Shown here: positions 20,430 through 29,247 of the stretch, in pieces
Numbering within the stretch: the stretch's first letter is position 1
Layout of the letters: each line of letters starts with the position of its first letter
DNA from: Candidatus Yanofskyibacteriota bacterium
GTDB lineage: Bacteria > Patescibacteriota > Minisyncoccia > 2-02-FULL-40-12 > GWA2-44-9
NCBI GenBank assembly: GCA_020852375.1
Contig: JADZAY010000016.1
Location: 1-33,646, forward strand
DNA: 33,646 nucleotides
Reading direction: 5' to 3'
Notes under the pieces: model-generated
Database searches by the model: none
What the model was told of the DNA's origin: nothing
What the model saw: the letters and a program-made list of their open reading frames with translations, nothing else
Position numbers and translations under genes: made by a program

Positions 20430-22527
20430 TCTTCGCCGAGAGTTCAAGGTCGCGCTCAAGCTTTGTATGGAGACGCCACGAGTCGGGCCAGGTGGTCATG
20501 GGCGGCTCTGATGTCGTAACGGACACCCCGTTCGAGTTCTGAATGGTCACTTCAAGGTCGGTCACGTCGAGGCCCGGCTGTCGCTGGACCAGGAGCCGAT
20601 AGTCGCTGGCAATGTACTTCGCCGGAACGACGTATTCGAGTTGCACCGCACCGATCTCTCCCGGATCCACCGACATCCAGAAACCGAACCCGGTCTTCCC
20701 GGACTCATCGAAGATCGTCGCGCCGCCAATGCCGGCCCGATAGGACGCCTCGAGCTTGGTGAGGTCGTCATCACGGATCGCCGTTCGTTCCGTTGCATAG
20801 TTCACCAGCGGCCGATACGACGGCTGCTCATTGCCGGTGATGCCCCGCAATACGGATCCCTTCGGCACCAGGATGCGCACCCATGAGTGGTTCGGCTTGT
20901 TGTAGAAACCGTATGCGCTTGACCCGCCGTTATGCCGCCGGTTGATGGTCAGGCGGTGCACCATCGCGCCATCCTCAAGCCAGCTCTCAAGCTTCGCGGA
21001 AGTATCGGTGACCGCATCGCTCTTCGCGCCCTTCACGTTCGACACATTGATCATCAGGTAGTCCCCCGATGCCTCCTTCACCGCACCATCCCATCCTTCG
21101 TCCGTGACGAACCGCTCAAGGTTGTCGTTCTCGAAATACATCATGATGTCTCGCGCATCGAGCGCCTCTTTGAATAGCACAAGGAGCCGACCCCACTGGG
21201 CGGCCGGGGCGCGCGCGAGCCGATCCAAGATGAGCGGGGCAAGATCCACGATGACCTGCTTCGGCTGCGCGGTCTTCTTGCTTTCCACCTCAAGCTGGAG
21301 CGTCGAGAGGACATTCTCCGAGTTCAGCACAAGGTCGTATGCTGGCATAGAGATCGGTCCCGTGATCTTGAGAATGCCTGCAAGCACGTCCGGCTTGATA
21401 CTCAGCACGCCATCAACCGCCGCACCCCCTCCCCGCTCCCAGTACGACATAGTCTTCCGGGCGGACGTCGGCCAGTCGGCCCACCATCCGGCATCACGCA
21501 TACCCCAGCTCGGCGTGATGTGCTGCAATTGCAGCGGCGGCACAATGAGATCTTTGATCTGCCCGTCCGGGTTGTACACGTCATCGGCTCGGAAACTTTT
21601 CACCTTCCCATTTTCGAACGTCAGGATTCCGTAGCTTCCCGGAAATCCGCCGGTAGGTCGCAGCTCGCTCGAATTCGAGAATAAGACCAGGTAGCGCTGC
21701 GGCTGTGCAGTCCCGGTGAAATCCGAAAGAAAGACCGTCGCGGCAACGCCGCGATCAACGAGCGCGCGAAGAGCGGGCAATCGCTCTTTGAGGGAGATGA
21801 ACTGCTCGCGCTGTTCATCTGGAACCTGCGCTGCATCGATACCGTCAATGAGATGCTGCGCTTGTTCGATATCATCCTGCGCACGCTTGAGTCCCTCCTG
21901 GAGTGGGAGGAACACCTCCCCGAACGTAGTGCGGCCGGTACCTCGCTCATCCAGCAGTCCTCCGGTATTCGTTACCCCGTTCAGCGCATCAGAAAGCGCG
22001 ACACCAGCATCGGACAACAACCGTCCCGCATGGAGGAGGTCTTGCCCGATCCGCACTGAAGAAAATCCCGGAACGCGAGAGAGGAATCCAGTGAACGCCG
22101 GACCGAGAACATCAAGCTCTCGCCCGGCTCCGTCGAATGCATCGCGAGCACGCTGGAGATCTTCATGAGCGCGCTCGATATCAAAACGCTCCATACTATC
22201 CTTCGCGCTCACCAGGTATCCGATGGCTGCGCTCCCCTGCTGAACCACGCGACCCTTCACTTTCATGCCGTACTGACTCACATACAAAAGCCCCGCGATC
22301 ACGGCACCCGCACCCAAGAACCATGGCGCAAGCCCCAGAAGCGCGCGCCACCACTCTCCGCCACGCGGCGCCCGCTGCGGAAGCGGCCGCCGCTGCAGAC
22401 GAGCGAACGCATCGACCGGATCCATGCGCATTGCCGCATGATCCACGGTGTGGTCAGCGGTCAAAACAGCGCGCTCAAGTTCGCGCACGATATCATCAGA
22501 AACAACGTCGGTCAGACGCCGGGTCAT
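20419..22527 (-). CDS. DUF4012 membrane-anchored surface protein
   Basis: The 702-aa protein has a cytoplasmic N-terminus of about 60 residues, one TM helix at about 62-85 (LGLAPWFLGAGAVIAGLLY), a coiled-coil region at about 90-270, and the DUF4012 core marked by YLVLFSNSSELRPTGGFPGS near 280. The C-terminal half is probably extracellular and beta-rich. DUF4012 proteins are frequent in CPR and Gram-positive glycan clusters; their function is not established. The ATG at 22527 is preferred over a GTG 18 nt upstream because TATACT-GGAGGGGT-ATG puts both a -10 and an SD-like run in front of it. It follows two glycosyltransferase genes but has its own promoter. Confidence 0.87.
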   Translation of the reverse strand: MTRRLTDVVSDDIVRELERAVLTADHTVDHAAMRMDPVDAFARLQRRPLPQRAPRGGEWWRALLGLAPWFLGAGAVIAGLLYVSQYGMKVKGRVVQQGSAAIGYLVSAKDSMERFDIERAHEDLQRARDAFDGAGRELDVLGPAFTGFLSRVPGFSSVRIGQDLLHAGRLLSDAGVALSDALNGVTNTGGLLDERGTGRTTFGEVFLPLQEGLKRAQDDIEQAQHLIDGIDAAQVPDEQREQFISLKERLPALRALVDRGVAATVFLSDFTGTAQPQRYLVLFSNSSELRPTGGFPGSYGILTFENGKVKSFRADDVYNPDGQIKDLIVPPLQLQHITPSWGMRDAGWWADWPTSARKTMSYWERGGGAAVDGVLSIKPDVLAGILKITGPISMPAYDLVLNSENVLSTLQLEVESKKTAQPKQVIVDLAPLILDRLARAPAAQWGRLLVLFKEALDARDIMMYFENDNLERFVTDEGWDGAVKEASGDYLMINVSNVKGAKSDAVTDTSAKLESWLEDGAMVHRLTINRRHNGGSSAYGFYNKPNHSWVRILVPKGSVLRGITGNEQPSYRPLVNYATERTAIRDDDLTKLEASYRAGIGGATIFDESGKTGFGFWMSVDPGEIGAVQLEYVVPAKYIASDYRLLVQRQPGLDVTDLEVTIQNSNGVSVTTSEPPMTTWPDSWRLHTKLERDLELSAKIDR

Positions 22528-22535
22528 ACCCCTCC

Positions 22536-22541
22536 AGTATA
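22536..22541 (-). promoter_or_regulatory. extended -10 TATACT before the DUF4012 gene
   Basis: On the minus strand CGTGG-TATACT is followed by GGAGGGGT and ATG, spacing 8. The SD-like GGAGGGG would straddle the transcription start and be at the very 5' end of, or missing from, the mRNA. Confidence 0.6.
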
Positions 22542-22547
22542 CCACGC

Positions 22548-23699
22548 TTACCGTCCACGCTCTGCAGATGCGATCAGGATCTTCAGTGTTTCTTCCGCCG
22601 CCCGCCGCCAGGTAAAGTGCGTGGCTCGTTCAAATCCCTTCGCTGCCAGGTGCGAGCGAAGACCGGCATCGCCAAGGACCGCCTCCAGTGCGCGAGTAAG
22701 ACTATCGACTCGGTACGGATCGACCAATATGCCCGCATCACCGACCACCTCGAACAACGAAGAGGTCGCGCCTACGACTACTGGCGTCCCGCATGCCATC
22801 GCCTCAAGTGGCGGGAACCCGAATCCCTCGAGCAGCGAGGGGTATGCGAGTACCGACGCGGCTGACAGTGCGCACGCGCGATCGTATGCATCAGCTGGAC
22901 CGATGCAGTGTACGCGACGTGGTTCTTTTGTGGCGCGAATGGCGCGCCACAGCGCATCCTCACGCCACCCGTCCGGCCCCAACAATACCAGATCAGCCCG
23001 CGGCACCGCTCCACGGCTTTGCATGGCATCCCACGCCTTCACCAAGGCAACCAAGTTCTTCCGCGGCTCGCGTGTGCCCAATGCGAGAACGAACGGCCCG
23101 TCGATCGCCTGGCGCTCGCGCCACTGAGTGATGTCTTGCTCGCTCGCCCTCCGGAGCTGAGCGTCGATGCCTGAATGGACCACCGATACGCGTTCGGATG
23201 GAATGCCGTACAGCAGGGTCATGTCATCCGCCGTTGCGCGCGACACGGCAATGAGATGATCGGATGCGAGCGCTTGCGCGCGCGGTCGCATCTGCAAATC
23301 GTGCCATCGGCGCCGATGCCACGAGAGTAGTTCGGGCATGCGCTCATACGAGAGGTCGTGCCACGTCATCACCCGCCGCGTATCACGGGATAGTGCGCCG
23401 AGAATGAAGTGCGGAAAGAAAAACACATCAGCCCCTCCGACCAGCGCATCAAGATGCGGTCGGCCGGTCAACCATGTTCGCGCCCACAGTAGACGATTCG
23501 AAATGCGCGTGTCGTAAACCCGCGCATTCGGCAGCTCCATCCACGACCTCCGCGCAAGCGGACGCGTTCCGGCAAAAAAGAATTTCCACTGGACAGCCGC
23601 GTCGAGCGGGACCATGTGGGCCAGCAACTGTTCGGTATACTCTTCGATACCGCTCATCCGCCCCGTTCCCAACACTCGAATATCAACGCCGATGATCAT
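22548..23699 (-). CDS. GT4-family glycosyltransferase
   Basis: The 383-aa GT-B enzyme has an N-terminal acceptor half beginning MIIGVDIRVLGTGRMSGIEEY and a C-terminal nucleotide-sugar half with LALGTREPRKNL near 213 and the E-x7-E motif in LLEGFGFPPLEAMACGTP near 298. It probably transfers a hexose, perhaps mannose, to a lipid-linked glycan at the inner membrane face; the sugar is not deducible. The ATG at 23699 gives the typical N-terminus and lies 7 bp after the previous gene's stop; a longer frame would overlap that gene. It belongs to the sugar-transferase run. Confidence 0.9.
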   Translation of the reverse strand: MIIGVDIRVLGTGRMSGIEEYTEQLLAHMVPLDAAVQWKFFFAGTRPLARRSWMELPNARVYDTRISNRLLWARTWLTGRPHLDALVGGADVFFFPHFILGALSRDTRRVMTWHDLSYERMPELLSWHRRRWHDLQMRPRAQALASDHLIAVSRATADDMTLLYGIPSERVSVVHSGIDAQLRRASEQDITQWRERQAIDGPFVLALGTREPRKNLVALVKAWDAMQSRGAVPRADLVLLGPDGWREDALWRAIRATKEPRRVHCIGPADAYDRACALSAASVLAYPSLLEGFGFPPLEAMACGTPVVVGATSSLFEVVGDAGILVDPYRVDSLTRALEAVLGDAGLRSHLAAKGFERATHFTWRRAAEETLKILIASAERGR

Positions 23700-23706
23700 A
23701 TGGCGA

Positions 23707-24789
23707 TCAACTTCCGGAAATAAGTGCGGCCTCGATCTTTCGCTGGAACACGGGAATATCAAAACGCTCGGCTTGCCCGCGACACACGGTCGGCAGCCAT
23801 TTCATGCGGCTTGAACGGTCAACCGCCGCCATTAACTCCTCGACGCTCTGCTCCTCGAAAAAGACACCGGTGATCCGGTCCACGATGGTCTCAATAGCAC
23901 CGCCGCCGCGGAATGCGATCACCGGCCTCCCCGCCGCCATCGCCTCGAGCGGCACGATGCCGAAGTCCTCTTCTTGTGGGAAGAGCACCGCTCGCGCATT
24001 CCCATACAGCTCATTGAGCCGCTCGTCAGAGACCGCTCCCAAAAATTCGATAGCAGGTCCCGCGAGCGTCCGCAGGCGCCGCTCCTCAACGCCGGTGCCC
24101 ACGATCTTCAGTGGCCACCCGAGCCGATTGAACGCCTGGATCGCAAGGTCAAAGTTCTTGTATGCAACCAAGCGCCCTACCATGAGCCAATACTCTCCGG
24201 GCGCGTGACTGACGGTAAACTTCCCCACATTCACGGGGGGATATACTACTGTCGCGTCTTTGCCGTAGTATTTGCCGATGCGACGGCGGACAAACTCCGA
24301 AATGGCGATCCACTGGTCAACGCGCTGTGCGGCTTGGACATCCCACACCCGCAGATACGAGAGCGCCAACGGGGCAAGCTTTCCGACCGGGAACGGGTAC
24401 CCGAATCGCTGCACGAAGCGTTGGCTGTCGTCCCACAAGAATCGCGGCGGCGTGAGACAATAACAGATATGCCTCGTCTGAGGCGATGGGATCACTCCTT
24501 TTGCGAACGACGCGGACACCGAGAGCACCGTGTCGAACGAACGCGTGTCGAACCCCTCGACCGCGAGCGGCATAAGCGGCGAGTATGCATGGTGCCACCG
24601 CCGCGCGAATGGAAGGTGCTGGAGAAATGATGTTCGGATGTCATGCCCCTCGAACACCCCACCGGTCAGCGTTCGATCATAGAGTGTCGTAAAGATGGGT
24701 GCCCGCGGGAACAGTGCGAGCAACACCTGAAGCACGCGTTCGGCTCCACCGTACTGGTTGAGGTATTCGTGCACAATGGCGAGCTTCAT
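23707..24789 (-). CDS. GT4-family glycosyltransferase, WbaZ-like
   Basis: The 360-aa GT-B enzyme begins MKLAIVHEYLNQYGGAERVL. It carries HICYCLTPPRFLWDD near 108, characteristic of the mannosyltransferase-like GT4 subgroup, and PQEEDFGIVPLEAMAAGRP near 273 with the E-x7-E pair. It likely adds a sugar to the polyprenyl-linked acceptor made by the sugar transferase encoded 12 bp upstream. The exact donor is unknown. Confidence 0.9.
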   Translation of the reverse strand: MKLAIVHEYLNQYGGAERVLQVLLALFPRAPIFTTLYDRTLTGGVFEGHDIRTSFLQHLPFARRWHHAYSPLMPLAVEGFDTRSFDTVLSVSASFAKGVIPSPQTRHICYCLTPPRFLWDDSQRFVQRFGYPFPVGKLAPLALSYLRVWDVQAAQRVDQWIAISEFVRRRIGKYYGKDATVVYPPVNVGKFTVSHAPGEYWLMVGRLVAYKNFDLAIQAFNRLGWPLKIVGTGVEERRLRTLAGPAIEFLGAVSDERLNELYGNARAVLFPQEEDFGIVPLEAMAAGRPVIAFRGGGAIETIVDRITGVFFEEQSVEELMAAVDRSSRMKWLPTVCRGQAERFDIPVFQRKIEAALISGS

Positions 24790-24801
24790 AGGGAGTCCTG
24801 T

Positions 24802-26193
24802 TTACACCGCCGACCGATCGCTCAGCAAACGCACTGCGGTCTTCCCGATGATACGCATATCCAGCCACCACGACCAGTTCTCGATGTAGAACGTATCAAG
24901 CGCAACCTCCTCTTCAAACGGCATATCGCTTGCGCCCGAGGATTGCACCATGCCGGTCGCCCCGGCCTTGATGGCAAGCACACGCCGATGATGGCGTTCG
25001 TACTTCGCAATCTCGTCGGGCTGATGCGGCCGCGGACCGACAAGGCTCATGTCTCCACGTAGGACGTTCCAAAATTGCGGAAACTCATCGATCCGATACT
25101 TCCGGATGAAACGCCCGACCTTCGTGATCCGAGGGTCATCTTTCATCTTCCAGAGCGGGCCGCCATCGCGACGATCATTCCCCAGTGAACGCAAATATCC
25201 GTTCAGCTCGTGCGCCCGGTCGATCATAGAACGGAACTTCAGCAGGTCGAACTCGCGGCTCCTGCTCATCCGGCGCAGACGCACCAGTGCCGGACCTTCG
25301 GTTTCCCACTTGATGGCGAATGCTACGAGCCCGAACACCGGGGCAAGCACCGCCAGCGCGAGCGCGCTTCCCGCGATATCCGTCACCCGTTTGAACACCC
25401 TTCCCCACCCGTCCAAGGCAGTGCGCCGAAGCTGGATCAGCGGAATGCGCCCGATCGAATCAACGTCGTAGTGCGTGGTAAGCGTTCGATAGATGTTCGG
25501 AACGAACTTGAAGATGACATGATGCTCGTGGCATAACTCGACCAGCTGAATGATCCGTTCCGCCGGGTACTCCGGTGATGCCAAGATGACCTCGTGTACT
25601 CCGGGATCGCTAATGGTCGCCGCAACGGCCGAGGGGTCCGGATCATCGAGCACGCGCACCACACGATACCCGAGCGCAAGGTCTTGGCACATGGTCTCCG
25701 CCAAACGTCGAGCAACATCGTCATTCCCGATCAGCAGGACCTGATGAGCGCCAAGATCATAGCGGACCGTCAAGCGGCGGTACACGGCACGCATGAGGAG
25801 GCGTCCGCACACAACGGCACCGATCGCCATCAACCAATATCCGAGCACCAGGAATCGGGAGTTGAACGCCTCGGCACGCACGAAGATGGCAAGAATCACC
25901 AGCATCATCGCCGCACTTGATGCAACAACGACGCGCGAGATCTCCTGCGGCACCGTCATACGAAGCTTCATGGCGTACAGCCCGCTGATCGCATACACCA
26001 CCACGAACAGCGCCGATACTGCGAGCACAAGCACAAAAAAGCGGCCCAACGGAAGCTGGGGACCGAAGAGCACCGGACGCCACTGGTCGAGGATCTCGGT
26101 GCGAATGGCATAGGTTGCGATTCCACCGCACACCAGCATCAAAAAGTCGGCGGGAACGCGAACGATATTGAAGACGAAATCACCCTTTTTCAC
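24802..26193 (-). CDS. polyprenyl-phosphate sugar-1-phosphate transferase
   Basis: The 463-aa protein has four or five N-terminal TM helices (about 8-125), a cytoplasmic Rossmann-like CoA-binding domain at about 150-250, and a C-terminal catalytic domain from about 265 with its membrane-embedded helix, KFRSMIDRAH near 318, then DEFPQFWNVLRGDMSLVGPRP near 369. It should transfer a sugar-1-phosphate from a nucleotide sugar to undecaprenyl phosphate, the first step of a surface glycan. The start is a GTG that overlaps the GIY-YIG stop (GTGA), and the N-terminal KKGDFVFNIVRVPADFLML is typical of the family. The specific sugar is not deducible. Confidence 0.92.
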   Translation of the reverse strand: MKKGDFVFNIVRVPADFLMLVCGGIATYAIRTEILDQWRPVLFGPQLPLGRFFVLVLAVSALFVVVYAISGLYAMKLRMTVPQEISRVVVASSAAMMLVILAIFVRAEAFNSRFLVLGYWLMAIGAVVCGRLLMRAVYRRLTVRYDLGAHQVLLIGNDDVARRLAETMCQDLALGYRVVRVLDDPDPSAVAATISDPGVHEVILASPEYPAERIIQLVELCHEHHVIFKFVPNIYRTLTTHYDVDSIGRIPLIQLRRTALDGWGRVFKRVTDIAGSALALAVLAPVFGLVAFAIKWETEGPALVRLRRMSRSREFDLLKFRSMIDRAHELNGYLRSLGNDRRDGGPLWKMKDDPRITKVGRFIRKYRIDEFPQFWNVLRGDMSLVGPRPHQPDEIAKYERHHRRVLAIKAGATGMVQSSGASDMPFEEEVALDTFYIENWSWWLDMRIIGKTAVRLLSDRSAV

Positions 26194-26474
26194 CCTGACA
26201 CCAAACGAGCTTGTGCGGTGACGCCAGCACTCTCTCGGATACGAGAAAGGAGCTGGTGCAACGCGCGAGCGCGCAGCTTTAGGTTGTGTTCACGCGTCAC
26301 CGCATCCTGCTTGAAGCGATACGCTTCGTAGTAAATACACCGATATGGCATGGAAGACTTCGTCGAACGAACAAGACCCGAACGATGTTCTTTCAGGCGA
26401 CGCTGGAGATCAGCTGTGTATCCGATGTACAGCTGGTTCGTGCGGGCGCTTTTTAGGATATAGAGATAGAACAT
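26190..26474 (-). CDS. GIY-YIG domain protein
   Basis: The 94-aa protein is a stand-alone GIY-YIG nuclease domain: YLYILKS near 3, YIGYTADLQRRLKEH near 16 (with the catalytic-type Arg), and a Glu-containing TREHNLK near 61. It matches the small UPF0213/YhbQ-type family, whose cellular role is unclear. The start is taken at the conserved MFYLYIL; an open frame upstream runs into the RNase P hairpin. It overlaps the sugar-transferase start by 4 nt, an odd partner for a nuclease-type gene. Confidence 0.87.
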   Translation of the reverse strand: MFYLYILKSARTNQLYIGYTADLQRRLKEHRSGLVRSTKSSMPYRCIYYEAYRFKQDAVTREHNLKLRARALHQLLSRIRESAGVTAQARLVSG

Positions 26475-26550
26475 CGTTCGGGGAAGCTCGTTCTGGTGTG
26501 AGGGTTCATGCGGCCACAACCTAGCACAAAACACACTCCCCCTCAACGCA

Positions 26551-26574
26551 ACGCCCGCCATGGAAGGCGGGCGT
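26551..26574 (-). terminator. GC-rich hairpin just after RNase P RNA
   Basis: ACGCCCGCC and GGCGGGCGT form a perfect 9-bp stem with loop ATGGAA (plus-strand reading), 2 nt after the last P1 base of RNase P RNA. No U-run follows, so it is a weak intrinsic terminator or a 3'-end boundary. Confidence 0.5.
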
Positions 26575-26576
26575 TG

Positions 26577-27005
26577 GTCGATGCGTGCGATAAGCCGAGT
26601 TCTGTGCCTGCGCACCTCAGGAGCGCAGGCGGCGGTCATTTATCTGCGACGTATGTTGCCATACACCTGTAGCGTACGAACTTTTCGAACGGCGGGTTGC
26701 CCCGACGAACGCTGTACTTGCACCCGGGTAAGGATTTGGCCGTTTCACTCGCAGTCTTTGACCCGCGACTGCGACTGGACTCGGTCCGTGATAGAATCAT
26801 GGACTTTGGGTTCGTCCTCCGCTCCTTTTCAAGAGCGAACGTCTCTGCTCGCACCTCTTGGCTTGCGCCATGCGGGTGTTACCCGCTACCCTTTTACAGA
26901 CCCCCCTGCTTCGCGGGGGAACCCCCGTATAAGCCGGAGTCAGGAGTGCTCGGACTTTCCTCACCGCGCCTTTACAGGCGGGCGCGACAGCCTGCACGCA
27001 CCGAC
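26577..27005 (-). ncRNA. rnpB: RNase P RNA, bacterial type A
   Basis: The minus strand carries the conserved elements in order: GAGGAAAGTCCG near the 5' end, the TAAAAGGGTA and GGCGCAAGCC region, the GTGAAACGG-type segment, and ACAGAACTCGGCTTATCG near the 3' end. The ends are placed by P1: 27005-26994 pairs with 26588-26577 over 12 bp with one G-U. The RNA removes 5' leaders from tRNA precursors. An extended -10 (TGG-TATAAT) lies 6 nt upstream of the 5' end. At about 429 nt it is somewhat longer than typical type A RNAs. Confidence 0.95.
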
Positions 27006-27011
27006 GAGCCC

Positions 27012-27017
27012 ATTATA
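27012..27017 (-). promoter_or_regulatory. extended -10 TATAAT for RNase P RNA
   Basis: On the minus strand ATGG-TATAAT is a perfect extended -10. The next six bases lead to the inferred 5' end of RNase P RNA, giving independent support for the spacing used at the leaderless genes. Confidence 0.75.
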
Positions 27018-27046
27018 CCATATTTGGACGGTGTTTGGAAGACCCC

Positions 27047-27403
27047 TTACGCTGCGGCCTCGACGTCGTCCTGCGGGGGTTCCTGGTCCTCGTCCTTCAG
27101 AAGCGCTTCCTCGGCCGCATCATTCTCATCCATCTCGCGGTCGATCTGTGCAAGATCCTCCAGGTCAGATGCAATAATATCTCTCGCCTGCTTCGCCGCG
27201 GCAACCTCCACGCCATGAAGACGCGCGTCGAGATCATCGGATTCGAGCTCCTGCCGAGCCGTATCGATCTTTGGCTGAAGACCGTCCATCGCGGATCCGT
27301 ACAGCATGAGGTCCTCGCCCAATTGATCCGCGGCCTGCGCAACACGCCGTGCGAGATCGTCGCCGTCGCTGTTCGTTGTTGTGGTAGTTCGTTTCGTCTT
27401 CAT
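27047..27403 (-). CDS. acidic helical hypothetical protein, 118 aa
   Basis: Unrecognised. After a basic Thr-rich start (MKTKRTTTTTN) the 118-aa protein is one long acidic helical region (for example DLARRVAQAADQLGEDLM, then DLEDLAQIDREMDENDAAEE) with Pro/Asp at the tail. No TM or signal is seen. It starts 11 bp after the stop of the 610-aa gene and ends just before the RNase P promoter, so it is the last gene of a four-gene cluster. It could be an adaptor or assembly protein, but this is speculation. Confidence 0.65.
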   Translation of the reverse strand: MKTKRTTTTTNSDGDDLARRVAQAADQLGEDLMLYGSAMDGLQPKIDTARQELESDDLDARLHGVEVAAAKQARDIIASDLEDLAQIDREMDENDAAEEALLKDEDQEPPQDDVEAAA

Positions 27404-27414
27404 ACGCAGCTACA

Positions 27415-29247
27415 TTAGGGTGCTTTCGTGAGCCGCTTCGGCATTCGGAGCCCTTCGAACTCAGGGAACTTGGTGTCGTTGAGGAATGCTGCCTTCCGGG
27501 ACTCCCCCGCATGAACGATCTGACTCGCTTCGGCAAATAGCTTCTGACACCCATCCAGGACCATCTCAGCTCGTTGGATGCGTTCATCCAGCTCCTTCAT
27601 GTGCCCCTGGAGCTGCTTGATCGCTCGCTTAGCTGCAGCGGATAGTGTGATGCGCTGAGTTTTCTCTTCCGATTCGGTCTTCGCAATAAGCGCGAGAGCC
27701 TCCCGACGCTTTTCCAAGAGCGTCTCCAGAATGCGCGACTGTACATCCATCCGCTCTTTGAGGCCTTCCATCCTGCCTCGATACGGAGCAATCTCTCGAT
27801 CGTATCGACGCGCAACTTCCTTCATAAACTCGCCGTGCCACCCGACATGCTTCTCCCGGATCGCATTCCACTTCTCGATTCGCCCCTCCAGCTCTGCGGC
27901 ATGCTTCTCCCAAGCAGCGATCCGGTTGCCATACCATAGACGCTTCAGCGGTCCTGAGCTTTGCATTTTCTTCCGATACTCCCCGATACGATCCTCTGCA
28001 TCTTCAAGCGCACCCCCGGCCCTGCCCTGGAAATACGCGCTGATCGCGGCGAACACCCGCGCACCGCGACGGTGAAGAGCAACATCGCCGCTATCGCTTT
28101 GGAACCAGAACTCCTTGAATCGATCGAAAAACCCTTCGGGCGGCCGCTCACGCGGCTCTCTCCGCTCCGGCGACGGAGCGGGCTTCGGCTCTACCGGGGC
28201 TTCGGGGAACTCCTCGTGGAAATCTTCTCGCGGCGCAACTTCAGTGGGCGTTTTTGGTGCAGCCGCTTTTTCCTCCTGTTTCTGCTCTTGCCTCTGCCGC
28301 TCTTCTTCCGCGAGCCGCTGCTGATATGCGTCTCGGAGTCCTTTTTTCTGTTCGGGTGTGATGGAGAAGACTCCCTCCTCGCCTGGCGACTTCAGGTTGA
28401 AATCAAATGTGGGAGCCGGAACGATATCCGAGGCAGCCTTCTCAGATTCCTTCGGTGCCGCGCCGCGCTCCGGCTGCTTCTCGGGTGGCGCCTCCTGCAC
28501 AGCTTGCTTCTCTCCTGCCCCGTTTTCTTCGGTCGCTGTTGTCTCCGGGGTTTGCTGAGCCGCACGCTCCGCCAGAGCCTCCCGAATACGCTTGGCCTCG
28601 GGAGAACTTGGTGCAAGCATAACCCGCTCACTGCCGACTTCCTGCGCTTTCTTCCGCTCAGGCGCCGGCTGCTTCTTTGCTTTCGGTTTCTCTGCCTGCG
28701 CGACCTCCACCTTTTGATACTTCGCGCGCTCCGCAAGCCACGATTCGTACTTTTTCACACTGTCATCGAAGGAGGTCGCCTCCCGTTCTTTTCGAGCGGC
28801 TTCGTCCCCTTTCCCAAGCGCCCGCAAGCGGGTTGCTTCGGCGCGAAGCGAAGCCTGGCGCTCCTTCACCCGATTCATCTCGATCTCGGCCTGGGTCAAT
28901 GGCGCGCGCGCCTCTTGTCGGCGAGGCTCTGCGACGGGGGCATTTCCGATCTCCTGCATGAGGCCGTCAATCCTCGCAAGAAACTCTTTTCGTTTTTCGG
29001 TAAGCGCCGTGCGCTGCTCGGGCGTCGCAGAAGATGGAAGCTCTCGACTGAGCACATGTCGTCGCGCAGCATGTGCCCGCTCGACGACCGTCGGTGCCTG
29101 CTCAGTGGGCCGAGGCGCCTCAGCGCTCGGCACTTCTGGCACAACGGCTGCCAGCGTCGCCATGGGAAGGTCAGCGCGACCCACAGACGCCCGCATCATG
29201 CGGTACGGCGGCACCGGCACGGTGAGTTTTTCAAGCACGCGCTTCAT
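27415..29247 (-). CDS. 610-aa coiled-coil hypothetical protein
   Basis: Unrecognised. Three parts are visible. A helical, charged N-terminal region (about 1-170) includes KEFLARIDGLMQEIG. A low-complexity Glu/Lys/Pro/Ala linker (about 170-375) contains an isolated conserved-looking FDFNLKSPGEEGVFSITPEQ near 298. A C-terminal coiled-coil domain (about 375-590) starts with FFDRFKEFWFQSD and includes KERMDVQSRILETLLEKRRE. No TM, signal or nucleotide motif is seen. The ATG overlaps the stop of the upstream gene (ATGA). The architecture resembles a cytoplasmic scaffold or structural protein. Confidence 0.7.
   Translation of the reverse strand: MKRVLEKLTVPVPPYRMMRASVGRADLPMATLAAVVPEVPSAEAPRPTEQAPTVVERAHAARRHVLSRELPSSATPEQRTALTEKRKEFLARIDGLMQEIGNAPVAEPRRQEARAPLTQAEIEMNRVKERQASLRAEATRLRALGKGDEAARKEREATSFDDSVKKYESWLAERAKYQKVEVAQAEKPKAKKQPAPERKKAQEVGSERVMLAPSSPEAKRIREALAERAAQQTPETTATEENGAGEKQAVQEAPPEKQPERGAAPKESEKAASDIVPAPTFDFNLKSPGEEGVFSITPEQKKGLRDAYQQRLAEEERQRQEQKQEEKAAAPKTPTEVAPREDFHEEFPEAPVEPKPAPSPERREPRERPPEGFFDRFKEFWFQSDSGDVALHRRGARVFAAISAYFQGRAGGALEDAEDRIGEYRKKMQSSGPLKRLWYGNRIAAWEKHAAELEGRIEKWNAIREKHVGWHGEFMKEVARRYDREIAPYRGRMEGLKERMDVQSRILETLLEKRREALALIAKTESEEKTQRITLSAAAKRAIKQLQGHMKELDERIQRAEMVLDGCQKLFAEASQIVHAGESRKAAFLNDTKFPEFEGLRMPKRLTKAP

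Noticed and set aside
26560-27218. open frames on both strands across 26.6-27.2 kb
   Set aside because: They cover RNase P RNA, whose conserved elements and P1 pairing explain the sequence.
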